A stretch of DNA of 27,516 nucleotides from the NCBI GenBank assembly GCA_964440875.1, contig CAYTTS010000010.1, forward strand, positions 1-27,516, written 5' to 3'. A program made the translations under genes and the position numbers. Shown here piece by piece: positions 1 through 8,800 of the stretch. How positions within the stretch are numbered: position 1 is the stretch's first letter; the number at the start of each line of letters is the position of its first letter. The notes below the pieces were generated by a model. The model ran no database searches. It saw only the letters and a list, made by a program, of their open reading frames with translations, and was not told the DNA's origin. This DNA comes from JAAZDN01 sp964440875. Lineage in GTDB: Bacteria; Bacillota_I; Bacilli_A; Erysipelotrichales; Erysipelotrichaceae.

Positions 1-66
1 AAAACAATTGAAGCAATTAAAGAAAAAACACCAGTAAGTAATATTTATAACTTATTTAACGACTAA
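1..66 (+). CDS. C-terminal end of an unidentified protein (partial)
   Basis: The first 21 codons form an open frame that enters from outside the window and stops at TAA (64-66). The visible tail is lysine-rich at first (KTIEAIKEK) and ends NLFND. It is too short to assign a family. The strong hairpin ten bases after the stop fits the end of a real transcript, and the next gene runs convergently toward it. That the frame is coding is likely; its function cannot be told from what is here. Confidence 0.5.
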   Translation, partial: KTIEAIKEKTPVSNIYNLFND

Positions 67-75
67 TAAATACAA

Positions 76-108
76 AAAAGGGGATGATCAATATGATCAT
101 CCCCTTTT
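76..108. terminator. Bidirectional intrinsic terminator between convergent genes
   Basis: A perfect 15-bp inverted repeat (76-90 with 94-108) has a loop of about 3 nt. The arms read AAAAGGGGATGATC / GATCATCCCCTTTT, so a GC-rich stem is followed by T residues on both strands. It lies between the stop of the plus-strand partial gene (66) and the stop of the minus-strand cystine symporter (121), and should end both transcripts. Confidence 0.85.
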
Positions 109-120
109 AAGTATCTAAAC

Positions 121-1512
121 TTATTTATTAAATAATTCTTGATTAAATGTATTATCCCATTTATCAACAACAATAGCTGCTACCATAGCACCAGTAACAT
201 TTAACATAGTACGTCCCATATCAATAATTGGGTCAATACCAAATACTGCTCCAACATGTGGAATAGCTTCTCCAAGACCTAAACCATTTAATGTTACAGT
301 TGCTGCAACAGTTGCAGTTCCTGGAACACCAGCAATACCAATTGATCCAATAGTTACAACAACAACTATCATTAAGTAGAATGCCATGTTCATTTCAACA
401 CCAACAGCACTTGCAACTAATGTAGCAAGCATTGCTGGGAAGATACCAGCACATCCATTCATACCAATTGAAGTACCAAGTGTAGCGACAAAGTTTGCAG
501 TTTGTCCAGAAACACCTAAGTCTTCTTCTAAAGTTTTAAGTGTATAAGGTAGTGTACCAACACTTGATCTACTTGAGAATGCAAAGACCATTGTTGTAAA
601 TGATTTTTTATAGAATGTAACTGGGTTAACTCCAACAAATAGAAGGATAATAACGTAAACAAATAACATTACTATTACGGCAACATATAGTGCAATAATA
701 AATCCACCCATCTCAGCAATTGCTCTTAATCCGTTAGCAATAATAGTATTAGCGACTAATGCGATTACACCATAAGGCATAAATTTAATTACGTTAATTA
801 AAACTGAGTTAACTGCAAGTCTTGCTGAATCTAAGAAATCAGTAAATGGTTTAATACCTTCAGGTTTTTTAACGTTTAAGAATCTAATAGCACTTGCAAA
901 TAGTGCACCAACGATAACTACTGATACTACTTGACCATTACTACTCATTGAAGCAACGATATTATTTGGAATTAAGTTTAAGAAGAATTCTGGGAAACTT
1001 TGAGCTGCAATCCCACTAAATCTATCTAATTGACCCTGACTTAAGTCAGCTGTGAAACTTGTTCCTTGTAAGTTAAATACTTTAACAACTAAGATACCAA
1101 CGATTGCTGATATTGCAGTAGTTGCTAGTAAGACGAAGAATGTTTTTGAAGTAAGTGTCTTAATTCTATTTCCATCAACGTCAGTAATTACTTTAATAAT
1201 CGATAATAATACTACTGGTACTGCAAGTAGTTGTACTAATCTAATAAATCCTGATCCAACTAATGAATACCAAACTGAAATTTCTTTTCGCGCATTATCA
1301 ACGAAGATTGCATTGTCTGCGCCAATTAGATCAACTAAGATACCGATTGATAATCCTATGACAAGTCCAATTAGCATTCTATTTGAGAATGAAACTTTTT
1401 TCTTAGTTAAATGTCTCATTGTTAATAATCCAGCAACCATCAACAGGATAGCTCCTATTGTGTAAAAGTTACTAGCTTTTAAAAATTGTGTAAAAAACGG
1501 TGAATTAATCAT
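121..1512 (-). CDS. tcyP: L-cystine / dicarboxylate:cation symporter, TcyP-like
   Basis: This is a 463-residue polytopic membrane protein of the dicarboxylate/amino acid:cation symporter (DAACS) family. Family hallmarks are visible: the serine-rich re-entrant loop SSRSSVGTLP (about residues 313-322), the NGCAGIFPAML motif (about 345-357), and DMGRTMLNVTGAM near residue 430 in the substrate/Na+ binding region. These read closer to Bacillus TcyP (cystine uptake) than to GltP or DctA: TcyP has the same GQNGCAGI(Y)PAML and DMGRT-LNV-G motifs and is of nearly the same length. ATG start with an AGGAGG-type site just upstream. It follows the CoA-disulfide reductase gene after 20 bp and should share its transcript. 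The substrate is inferred from motif resemblance; glutamate or another dicarboxylate remains possible. The pairing with a thiol-disulfide reductase favours cystine. Confidence 0.85.
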   Translation of the reverse strand: MINSPFFTQFLKASNFYTIGAILLMVAGLLTMRHLTKKKVSFSNRMLIGLVIGLSIGILVDLIGADNAIFVDNARKEISVWYSLVGSGFIRLVQLLAVPVVLLSIIKVITDVDGNRIKTLTSKTFFVLLATTAISAIVGILVVKVFNLQGTSFTADLSQGQLDRFSGIAAQSFPEFFLNLIPNNIVASMSSNGQVVSVVIVGALFASAIRFLNVKKPEGIKPFTDFLDSARLAVNSVLINVIKFMPYGVIALVANTIIANGLRAIAEMGGFIIALYVAVIVMLFVYVIILLFVGVNPVTFYKKSFTTMVFAFSSRSSVGTLPYTLKTLEEDLGVSGQTANFVATLGTSIGMNGCAGIFPAMLATLVASAVGVEMNMAFYLMIVVVVTIGSIGIAGVPGTATVAATVTLNGLGLGEAIPHVGAVFGIDPIIDMGRTMLNVTGAMVAAIVVDKWDNTFNQELFNK

Positions 1513-1532
1513 AATTCAAACCTCCTTATAAA

Positions 1533-2867
1533 TTACTTAGCAGTATTTGCTGCTATATTTAATGCTTCCCAAGTTGATGCGAATGGTGGAGCATATCCAA
1601 AATCCATAAATCCTAAATCTTTTGTCGTTAGTTTTGCATAAATTGCTGTTGTTAAAGCAGTAATTCTTAGAACCGCTTCCGCTTTACCAGCTACTTGTGC
1701 ACCATATAAAACAAATGTATCAGCATCATATACTAATTTAATCATTATTAATTCTTGTTCTGGATAATAATTAGAATGATTATTAGCATTTACTAATGTA
1801 GTCTTAACATTTAAACCTAATGCTTTTGCTTCATCCTCTAACAATCCAGTAACTGCAGCCTCATAATGGCCTGCTTTTAGATAACTAGTACCTAGTGCTC
1901 CATTAAATTTAATCCAATCACTTTTATCACTTACAATATTAGTACCGATAATACGACCTAATTTATTTGCGTAAGTAGCAAGTGGTATGTATGGATTATC
2001 TAAGAATTGATGAGGAACTGTTGCGCAATCCCCTGCGGCAAAAACGTCTTCAATAGATGTTTGTCCAAACTCATCAATAATAATTGCTCCATTATTACTT
2101 TTTGCAATTTCATCAGAAATAAACTGTGTGTTAGGTTTAAATCCTGTTGCAAAGATAACGGCATCAGCTTCTATTTCTTGATTATTTGTCAGAACCTTAA
2201 TAATTTTATCATCCTCACAAATTAGACTTGTAGCTCTTTCATTTAAGATTAGATTAACATTTAAATCTTCTAAGGCCTCTTTTATTTTAATTGAGAAATC
2301 AGCATCAAATATTGAGTTCATCAAATGCTCATTAGAATGAACTAAAGTAACATTTAAATCATAATTTGCTAATTGGTCTGCAACTTCAACACCAATAAAT
2401 CCACCACCAACAATTACAACATTTTTATACTTACTTAAGTTATCTTTTAACTTATTAACTTGATCTAATCTTGTAAATGTATATGCATTTTCTGATCTTA
2501 CACCTTCAATATTTGGTAATACAGCACTTGCACCACTTGCAATCATTAGTCGATCATAAATCTTATTACTTACTGTATTATCATCAAGATTTTTAATAGC
2601 TAGCGATTTATTGTTAAAATCGATACTAACAACTTCACTCTTTAATAATAAGTTAATACCTGAATCTATCATTTGCTGTGGACTTCTTGCAAACATCTCG
2701 TTTTCATCAGTGAATTGATCACCTAAATAATAAGGCAGACCACAAGCTCCGAATGAAACATAATCTTCTTTCTCTATTACAGTAATATTAGCACTTGGAT
2801 TTTCGCGTTTTGCTTTTGCCGCAGTCGACATACCAGCAGCGATTCCTCCAATAATAATTACTTCCAT
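1533..2867 (-). CDS. CoA-disulfide reductase / NADH oxidase family flavoprotein
   Basis: A 444-residue FAD- and NAD(P)H-dependent pyridine nucleotide-disulfide oxidoreductase. It opens with the FAD-binding Rossmann motif (GGIAAG, residues 7-12). Next comes SFGACGLPYY with the single redox Cys at residue 42, the SFxxC motif of CoA-disulfide reductases and some NADH oxidases. A second nucleotide-binding motif GGGFIGVE lies near 154-161 and the FAD-contacting FAAGDCA near 275-281. The dimerisation domain ends with a YAPPFAS motif near 424, whose Tyr is conserved in CoA-disulfide reductases. Likely cytosolic, reducing CoA disulfide or other low-molecular-weight disulfides, or O2/H2O2. The sequence alone does not separate CoADR from Nox; the retained YAPP motif and the adjacent cystine transporter favour the disulfide role. 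First gene of a two-gene operon with a good promoter and AGGAGGT site. Confidence 0.88.
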   Translation of the reverse strand: MEVIIIGGIAAGMSTAAKAKRENPSANITVIEKEDYVSFGACGLPYYLGDQFTDENEMFARSPQQMIDSGINLLLKSEVVSIDFNNKSLAIKNLDDNTVSNKIYDRLMIASGASAVLPNIEGVRSENAYTFTRLDQVNKLKDNLSKYKNVVIVGGGFIGVEVADQLANYDLNVTLVHSNEHLMNSIFDADFSIKIKEALEDLNVNLILNERATSLICEDDKIIKVLTNNQEIEADAVIFATGFKPNTQFISDEIAKSNNGAIIIDEFGQTSIEDVFAAGDCATVPHQFLDNPYIPLATYANKLGRIIGTNIVSDKSDWIKFNGALGTSYLKAGHYEAAVTGLLEDEAKALGLNVKTTLVNANNHSNYYPEQELIMIKLVYDADTFVLYGAQVAGKAEAVLRITALTTAIYAKLTTKDLGFMDFGYAPPFASTWEALNIAANTAK

Positions 2868-2911
2868 AAAAATACCTCCTAATCTTTACTTATATGAATG
2901 TCTACTCATAT

Positions 2912-2940
2912 ATTAAACCATAAATACAATGCTTTGTAAA
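2912..2940 (-). promoter_or_regulatory. Sigma-A-type promoter of the flavoprotein-cystine symporter operon
   Basis: Read on the minus strand: TTTACA (2935-2940), a 17-nt spacer, TTTAAT (2912-2917). Each box differs from consensus at one position. Transcription would begin near 2905, leaving a leader of about 40 nt with an AGGAGGT site before the ATG at 2867. Confidence 0.65.
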
Positions 2941-3000
2941 TGATAGGACCAAAAAGGAGAAATGATTACTTATTATTAATAAATCGTTATAAAAACTAAC

Positions 3001-3059
3001 TAAGTTAAGATTTGTTATTTTTATAGTGAAAAATCAATAACTTAACAATATCTAACTTA
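3001..3059. repeat. Imperfect inverted repeat upstream of the copper ATPase promoter
   Basis: The left arm starts TAAGTTAAGAT (3001) and the right arm ends ATCTAACTTA (to 3059). The inner parts are also complementary with gaps (GTTATTTTT against AAAAATCAATAAC). It lies between two divergent promoters and covers the -35 box of the copper ATPase gene. It could be a regulator site, a degenerate hairpin, or AT-rich coincidence. Confidence 0.3.
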
Positions 3060-3070
3060 TGTGTTATAGT
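3042..3070 (+). promoter_or_regulatory. Promoter of the copper-exporting ATPase gene
   Basis: TTAACA (3042-3047), a 17-nt spacer and TATAGT (3065-3070): each box has one mismatch to the sigma-A consensus. The start point would be near 3077, immediately before the C/G-rich dyad at 3080-3099, so a bound repressor would block initiation. A second, looser dyad (TGTGT 3060-3064 / ACACA 3075-3079) brackets the -10 box. Confidence 0.7.
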
Positions 3071-3079
3071 ATATACACA

Positions 3080-3099
3080 ACCCCCTACTATGGGGGGGT
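3080..3099. promoter_or_regulatory. CsoR-like copper-responsive operator
   Basis: An ACCCCC half-site (3080-3085) faces GGGGGT (3094-3099) across 8 bp. This is the only long G/C run in an otherwise very AT-rich intergenic region. CsoR-family repressors bind such C-rich/G-rich pseudo-palindromes in front of copA/copZ genes, releasing DNA when Cu(I) binds. The site sits at the predicted transcription start of a copper ATPase. Assignment rests on sequence pattern and position; no csoR gene is in the window. Confidence 0.6.
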
Positions 3100-3113
3100 A
3101 GGAGGACAAGAGG

Positions 3114-5168
3114 GTGAAAGATAATAATAAACATAATCATGTTAATCATGAAGAACATAAACATAATGAAAATAGTCATAGTGGACATGACCACGAAGGA
3201 CATGACCACAGTGGACATGCCTTAATATATAAGAAGAAGTTTTTTAACTCCTTAATACTGGGTATTCCAATTCTATTTTTAGCACCGATGATGGGGATCA
3301 GATTACCATTTCAATTTAGTTTTGAGTATAGTGAATATCTTGTTGCGATATTAGCAAGTATTCTCTTCTTCTATGGTGGACAACCATTTCTAAGTGGAGC
3401 CAAGGATGAACTTAAAAATAAACAGCCAGCGATGATGATGTTAGTTTCACTAGGAATCATTGTAGCCTATGTATATAGTCTCTATGGTTTTATTATGAAC
3501 CATATTCTATTTAAAGATATTGAAATAATGGATTTCTTCTTTGAACTATCAAGTTTAATCTTAATTATGTTATTAGGACATTGGTTAGAAATGAAATCTG
3601 TAGCAACAGCTCAAAATGCACTTGAAAAAATTGCAGCTTTACTACCAAATGAAGTTACTCGTATTAATAAAGATGAGAGTCAATCAATCATCCCATTAGA
3701 AGATGTTAGAAAAGGGGATATCTTATTAGTTAAAGCTGGGGAGAGTATTCCAAGTGATGGTTTAATTATTAAAGGTGAGAGTACAGTTAATGAATCGATG
3801 CTAACAGGAGAATCACTTGATGTTAATAAATCAGTAAACGATGAGGTTATTGGTGGATCACAAAACAACTTTGGGACTTTGCATATTCAGGTATTGAAAA
3901 CTAGTGATGAAGGCTACTTATCGCAAGTAATGAAACTTGTTGATGAAGCATCTAAAGAGAAATCAAGAAGTGAGGCAATGGCCGATGTTGTCGCTAAATA
4001 CCTATTCTATTTCGCTTTAGTTGTTGGAATAATAACATTAATAACATGGACATTTATTGATAACTTAGATACAGGTATTATGCAGATGGTTACAGTCCTT
4101 GTAATAGCATGTCCACATGCATTAGGACTTGCAGTTCCTTTAGTTACTGCCCGTTCAACTGCTTTAGGAGCTAATCATGGTCTATTAGTTAAATCGAGAT
4201 TAGCACTAGAGAAGACACCAAAAGTAGATGTAGTTTTAATGGATAAAACAGGAACACTAACAGAAGGTAACTTTGAGGTTCAAGCATTTAAGAGTTATAC
4301 TGAGAAATATACTGATCTAGAAATGTTAAGAATGTTTGCATCTCTTGAAAGTCATTCTAATCACCCATTATCACAGGGTGTATTAAGAAAGGCTAAAGAC
4401 TTAAACTTAGCTTTATTAGATGTACTTGATGTTATTACAATTGCGGGAATAGGATTAGAAGGTAAACTAAATAATCAAGATGTAAAGATAACTTCAGTTA
4501 AATACTTAATTGAAAATGAAATAGATTATGATGAGGATGAATTTAATAGTTTAACAAAGAAAGCATACTCAATCTCTTATCTAGTATTAGAAGGTGAAAA
4601 TATTGGTTATGTAGCCTTAGGCGACAAGATTAAAGAAGAATCATACGAGTTAATTAGAGCACTTAAAGCATTAAATATTAAAGCTGTTATGTTAACTGGT
4701 GATAATAAAAACGCAGCGAATAGTATTGCTAAAGAATTAGGTATTGAAAGTGTATATGCAGAGATGATGCCAGAAGATAAGGAAGCAGTTGTTCGTAAAT
4801 ATCGAGATGAAGGACATACTGTTATGATGGTAGGAGATGGAATTAATGATGCTCCATCACTTGCAAGAGCGGATGTTGCAGTAGCGATTGGTGCTGGAAC
4901 AGACATTGCTAATGAGAGCGCAGATATTATATTAGTGAAGAGCAATCCTTATGATATTGTTCATATTCTAAATTTAGGAAGAAATACAAGCCGTAAGATG
5001 AAACAAAACTTATTCTGGGGTGCAGGTTATAACTTTATTGCAATTCCACTTGCCGCTGGATTATTGAGCACATTTGGAATTATCCTAACACCTGCAATGG
5101 GTGCTACACTTATGTCACTTAGTACAACGATTGTGGCAATTAATGCTATCTTATTAAAAATTGATTAA
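3114..5168 (+). CDS. copB: Copper-exporting P1B-type ATPase, CopB-like (CPH class)
   Basis: A 684-residue heavy-metal-transporting P-type ATPase. Residues 1-36 form a cytosolic His-rich tail (11 His in the first 35 residues) in place of CxxC metal-binding domains, as in Enterococcus-type CopB. Visible elements: TGES actuator loop (231-234), transmembrane CPH motif (C333-P334-H335), phosphorylation motif DKTGTLT (Asp377), the HP motif of P1B enzymes (His417-Pro418), GDGINDAP hinge (574-581) and a C-terminal MSLSTT membrane motif. CPH defines the P1B-3 group, which exports Cu(I)/Cu(II) or Ag(I). Starts with GTG, supported by GGAGG 8 nt upstream (3101-3105). Monocistronic: own promoter, CsoR-like operator, and a terminator right after the stop. 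Divergent from the thiol/redox operon. Confidence 0.93.
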   Translation: MKDNNKHNHVNHEEHKHNENSHSGHDHEGHDHSGHALIYKKKFFNSLILGIPILFLAPMMGIRLPFQFSFEYSEYLVAILASILFFYGGQPFLSGAKDELKNKQPAMMMLVSLGIIVAYVYSLYGFIMNHILFKDIEIMDFFFELSSLILIMLLGHWLEMKSVATAQNALEKIAALLPNEVTRINKDESQSIIPLEDVRKGDILLVKAGESIPSDGLIIKGESTVNESMLTGESLDVNKSVNDEVIGGSQNNFGTLHIQVLKTSDEGYLSQVMKLVDEASKEKSRSEAMADVVAKYLFYFALVVGIITLITWTFIDNLDTGIMQMVTVLVIACPHALGLAVPLVTARSTALGANHGLLVKSRLALEKTPKVDVVLMDKTGTLTEGNFEVQAFKSYTEKYTDLEMLRMFASLESHSNHPLSQGVLRKAKDLNLALLDVLDVITIAGIGLEGKLNNQDVKITSVKYLIENEIDYDEDEFNSLTKKAYSISYLVLEGENIGYVALGDKIKEESYELIRALKALNIKAVMLTGDNKNAANSIAKELGIESVYAEMMPEDKEAVVRKYRDEGHTVMMVGDGINDAPSLARADVAVAIGAGTDIANESADIILVKSNPYDIVHILNLGRNTSRKMKQNLFWGAGYNFIAIPLAAGLLSTFGIILTPAMGATLMSLSTTIVAINAILLKID

Positions 5169-5173
5169 ATAAA

Positions 5174-5211
5174 AAAACTGTAACATCAAGAATTATTTGT
5201 GTTACAGTTTT
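5174..5211. terminator. Bidirectional intrinsic terminator
   Basis: A perfect 12-bp stem, AAAACTGTAACA (5174-5185) with TGTTACAGTTTT (5200-5211), has a 14-nt loop and T-rich flanks in both directions. It lies between the stop codons of the convergent copper ATPase gene (5168) and the last gene of the addAB operon (5217). Confidence 0.85.
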
Positions 5212-5216
5212 ATATT

Positions 5217-5867
5217 TTACTTTGTTGGAAATAAAATAAAGTTTTCGATATTTAAAATCGGATCACTAATTAGTGATGTGTAAGGAAGTGAGTGAATATA
5301 AAGCTCACGGTATGAAACTTCACCTGAGTTATTAAGCCAAACAAAACTAGCTGCATAATCGCGAAGTTCATATGTATATGCTTGTAGTAGTTCACCAATA
5401 TCATCATTAGTTAATACCGCCTTACTTAACTCATCATATAAGTCTAATAATTTTTGACTGCAGTTTTTAAATACTAGCGAAGCTTCGATTAATAAACCTG
5501 TTAATACAACAGATTCTCTAAATGAAGCCCCAACTGAGATTGATGAGTTAATATAAACATCTTCACGTTTAAACCATAAACCATAAATTGCTCCAAGACT
5601 TGAAATACTTACAGCAACACGATCGTTTTCTTTAATATCCATCTCAAGTGCTAAAATATCGAAACTCTGTGATTTAGCAATCCCAATTGCCAATTTACCT
5701 TTATTCAACTTAATTTTATACTCTAAGTATGCGGCAACAGTTAGTGAGAATTTTGGATCGATCGTATTTTCAAAACAAGTGAGCGTTAAATCTTTACGAT
5801 AATTTTCAGTATGCTTATCTTCTGTAAACAATAATTTATCAATTGCTTTTAATTTTGTCTTAGCCAT
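5217..5867 (-). CDS. Uncharacterised 216-residue protein, last gene of the addAB operon
   Basis: I do not recognise this family. It is a soluble mixed alpha/beta protein with no signal peptide, no membrane segment and only two Cys. It begins MAKTKLKAIDKLLF and ends ILFPTK. The open frame extends back to an ATG at 5897 inside addA, but that start has no binding site, while the ATG at 5865-5867 has GGAGG six bases upstream; I therefore take 5867. It follows the addA stop by 22 bp on the same strand, with no terminator between, and is closed by a strong terminator, so it is very probably co-transcribed with addBA. That context suggests a link to DNA-end processing, but this is only an inference. 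Confidence 0.75.
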   Translation of the reverse strand: MAKTKLKAIDKLLFTEDKHTENYRKDLTLTCFENTIDPKFSLTVAAYLEYKIKLNKGKLAIGIAKSQSFDILALEMDIKENDRVAVSISSLGAIYGLWFKREDVYINSSISVGASFRESVVLTGLLIEASLVFKNCSQKLLDLYDELSKAVLTNDDIGELLQAYTYELRDYAASFVWLNNSGEVSYRELYIHSLPYTSLISDPILNIENFILFPTK

Positions 5868-5889
5868 TTTATACCTCCATTTATAGTTA

Positions 5890-8800
5890 TTATACAATAT
5901 TATCGTTTAAATCAATAAACTTCTCTAATTTAAAACTATATATGTACCTATGTATTGTCTTATCTTTAAAGTAAATACTTAAGGCCTTTTTATAAAGTTC
6001 TAATTGCTTAAAATAAGTTTTAATAAAATCAGCTTCATCATCAAAACTATCTGTCTTAAAGTCGATGATATATATATCTTCATCAGCTTCAATAAAAAGG
6101 TCAACGATACTACGATATCTTTCATTATTAATATTAGCGATTATCGGATATTCTTTATATGTTTCATACTTGATTAATGTCTTAAAGAAATCATTATTTG
6201 CTAAATTCAAGATTCTATCTATATAGTAGCTAGATAAATCAGGACTAATTTCTTTAATACTCTCTCTAGTAATATTATTATAATCTAAGTTTTCCATAGT
6301 ATTGTGGACAAGTGTACCAATACTCACGCCTAAGTCACTATTACTAAAGTTTAGACTTTCAACTTTAAATGAGTTAGTGTAAGGATTTTTATAAATGTTT
6401 TTACTTGAAAGTTTTTCTATCTCTTCATTTTGACTTTCAATTCTATCTGTTTTATCCAATTTCAACTCTTCTTCTAAATGATATGTTAAATAATCACTTT
6501 CAAAGGAGAAGTTTAAACTTTCAATCCATTTCGTATATGATTTTGATGTTACTAAATCATAATCTAAAGGATTTATTGATTCAATATAATCATCTTTAAG
6601 TTTCGCCTTATCGACGATATACATCTTTCTTTGAGCACGAGTTAAGGCAACATATAACTTACGCATTTCCTCTTCCACAGCTTCTAAACGTTCCTGCTCT
6701 TTAATAAAAGTATAGGCAATATTTGCCTTTTGAGATCTATTCTCTGGATTACTAGATTTAATAGCTAAGCCTAAGCTTGGATGTAAGATATATCCAGCCC
6801 GATCATTTGGATCTTTAAAAGCCGATTTACTCATAAAGAAGACAGTATCAAATTGAAGACCCTTTGAATTGTGGACAGTCATAACATTAACAACATTATC
6901 TTCTTCACTAATTGATGATCCTTCTTTTGCTTTTGCATCTTGGTCAAGTTCAATTTGTTTTAATAGTGAATAGACACCAACATTATCTAAATCATAGTTT
7001 AATACCTTTTCATAAAAGATATCCACATTCACACGTTCTTGTTTACTAAGTTTATCTTCATAAAGATTATTAATACTTAAGACAAAGTTAACAATATCAG
7101 CAATTGGATTATCATATTGCTCTTTATTATACTTGTGGATAGTTTTTAATATATTTTCATCCAGTTTATTCGCAACATTTATTAAATTAGCATCTTCTAA
7201 GAATAATTTAGTTATTTCATTATCAGTATAATTATATAAGTTACATAAGACGGCCATAAGTGAAATGGTATCACTTGGATCATAGACTAATTTTAGATAC
7301 GCACTTATTAAACTAACTCCTTTAGAAGAATATAGTCCATCTGGAAGTGATATAAAGTAGGGGATATTAGCATAGTCAAAGGCTTTCTTTAAATCTAATT
7401 TACGACTATGCGAGTTAACAAGGACTGTATACTTATTCCACTTATTATCATTAGCCTCATTGTATAATTCTAAAATCTTATTGGCAATATATGCGGCTTG
7501 AACATCATTATTACTTAATTTTTTTACTTCCTCATCTTCATTGTCTGTATGGACAATATGTAATTCAACAGCTTTAGAATCCTCTTTTTGACTATCGACA
7601 CCAACCTCAACTTTATCATTAGCTAGGTAAGATGATTTAAAATTATCAATATTCATTAATTTATCAAAGAAGTGATTGTTGAAATGAACAATATCATACT
7701 TTGATCTAAAGTTATTTGATAAGTAGATTGTTTGATGTGTATCACTATTTTCTTGATTAATCAGTGCCTGCATAATGTCAGGTTTTGCACCTCTAAAGCG
7801 ATAAATAGATTGCTTAACATCACCAACTCTAAAGATATTTCTGCCATTACTAATTAGTTTAATAATTTCATCTTGTAACTCATTAGTATCTTGATACTCA
7901 TCAACGAGAATATCACTAATATTCTCAGCTATCTCTTTAGCGACCTCATTATCGTTCTTACTTAATACTTCATAAGTGAGTGTTTCCATATCATTAAATG
8001 TAATCTTATTTAATTCCTTGACTCCATTTTTATAGTAATCATTGTAAATAATTGTCATTTCAATTAAATAATTTAAAACTGTTTCTAAGGATGAAAGTTG
8101 TTCTAAGAGTTCACTTTCACTATATAATACTTTCGCTAAATCGTTAAAGTATGTATATATTTGATTTCTCGCTTCGGTGTATTCAGTAAACTTATATATT
8201 GTCTTATTTTCAAAATCAATTATTTTTAGTATTAATTGTCTATATGCTTCATAATCATATTTATTTAAGTAGTCATTGAGTAAATCTTCATTATCAATAA
8301 TAAGACTTAGCCACTCTCGCTGATTACTTGTATCGCGTTCAGTATCATCTAATAATCTGTAGGTACTATTTGCATCACTAACTAAGTTTTTTACGATGTT
8401 TTTATGGTAGTTAAAAAACATTGATTTAAATGGTTCTTCAAGCTTCTCTAGGCTATCGAATTTACGATAAATACTAATACTCTCATATAAGAATTTATTT
8501 GGATTAATACGCGTATTAGCCTCATTTAGTAGTCCCTTTATCATCTCATTTAAAGTATTTAAACCAAGATTTTCAGCTGATAAATAGTTTAATAAACTAG
8601 CAACCTTCTTTTTATCATAGTTAGCTAATGTATGATTAAAGGCTTCACTATGTAAGAGAAGTTGATCTGATTCATCAATAATATTCTCTAAGGCTTCAGG
8701 ATTTAATCCAAGTGTATAGTAGTAATCTTTTAAGATGCTAAGACAAAAGGAGTGAATAGTTGAAATCTTTGCCATAGGTAGTAGAGTAATTTGTTCCGCT

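Noticed and set aside
1052..1465. Plus-strand open frame of 137 codons inside the cystine symporter gene
   Set aside because: Antisense shadow of a well-supported membrane transporter; no ribosome site and low-complexity composition mirroring the real frame.
2955..2978. Tiny open frame (ATG plus four codons) after AAGGAG upstream of the copper gene
   Set aside because: Five codons only, and it lies upstream of the promoter assigned to the copper gene; no evidence of a leader peptide.
4607..4945. Minus-strand open frame of 112 codons inside the copper ATPase gene
   Set aside because: Lies opposite conserved P-type ATPase motifs (GDGINDAP) and has no ribosome site; other antisense frames in addA, addB, ligA, camS and gatB were rejected for the same reason.
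5868..5897. Longer start for the unknown protein after addA (ATG 5897)
   Set aside because: Would start inside addA with no binding site; the extra residues encode the ribosome site of the better start at 5867.
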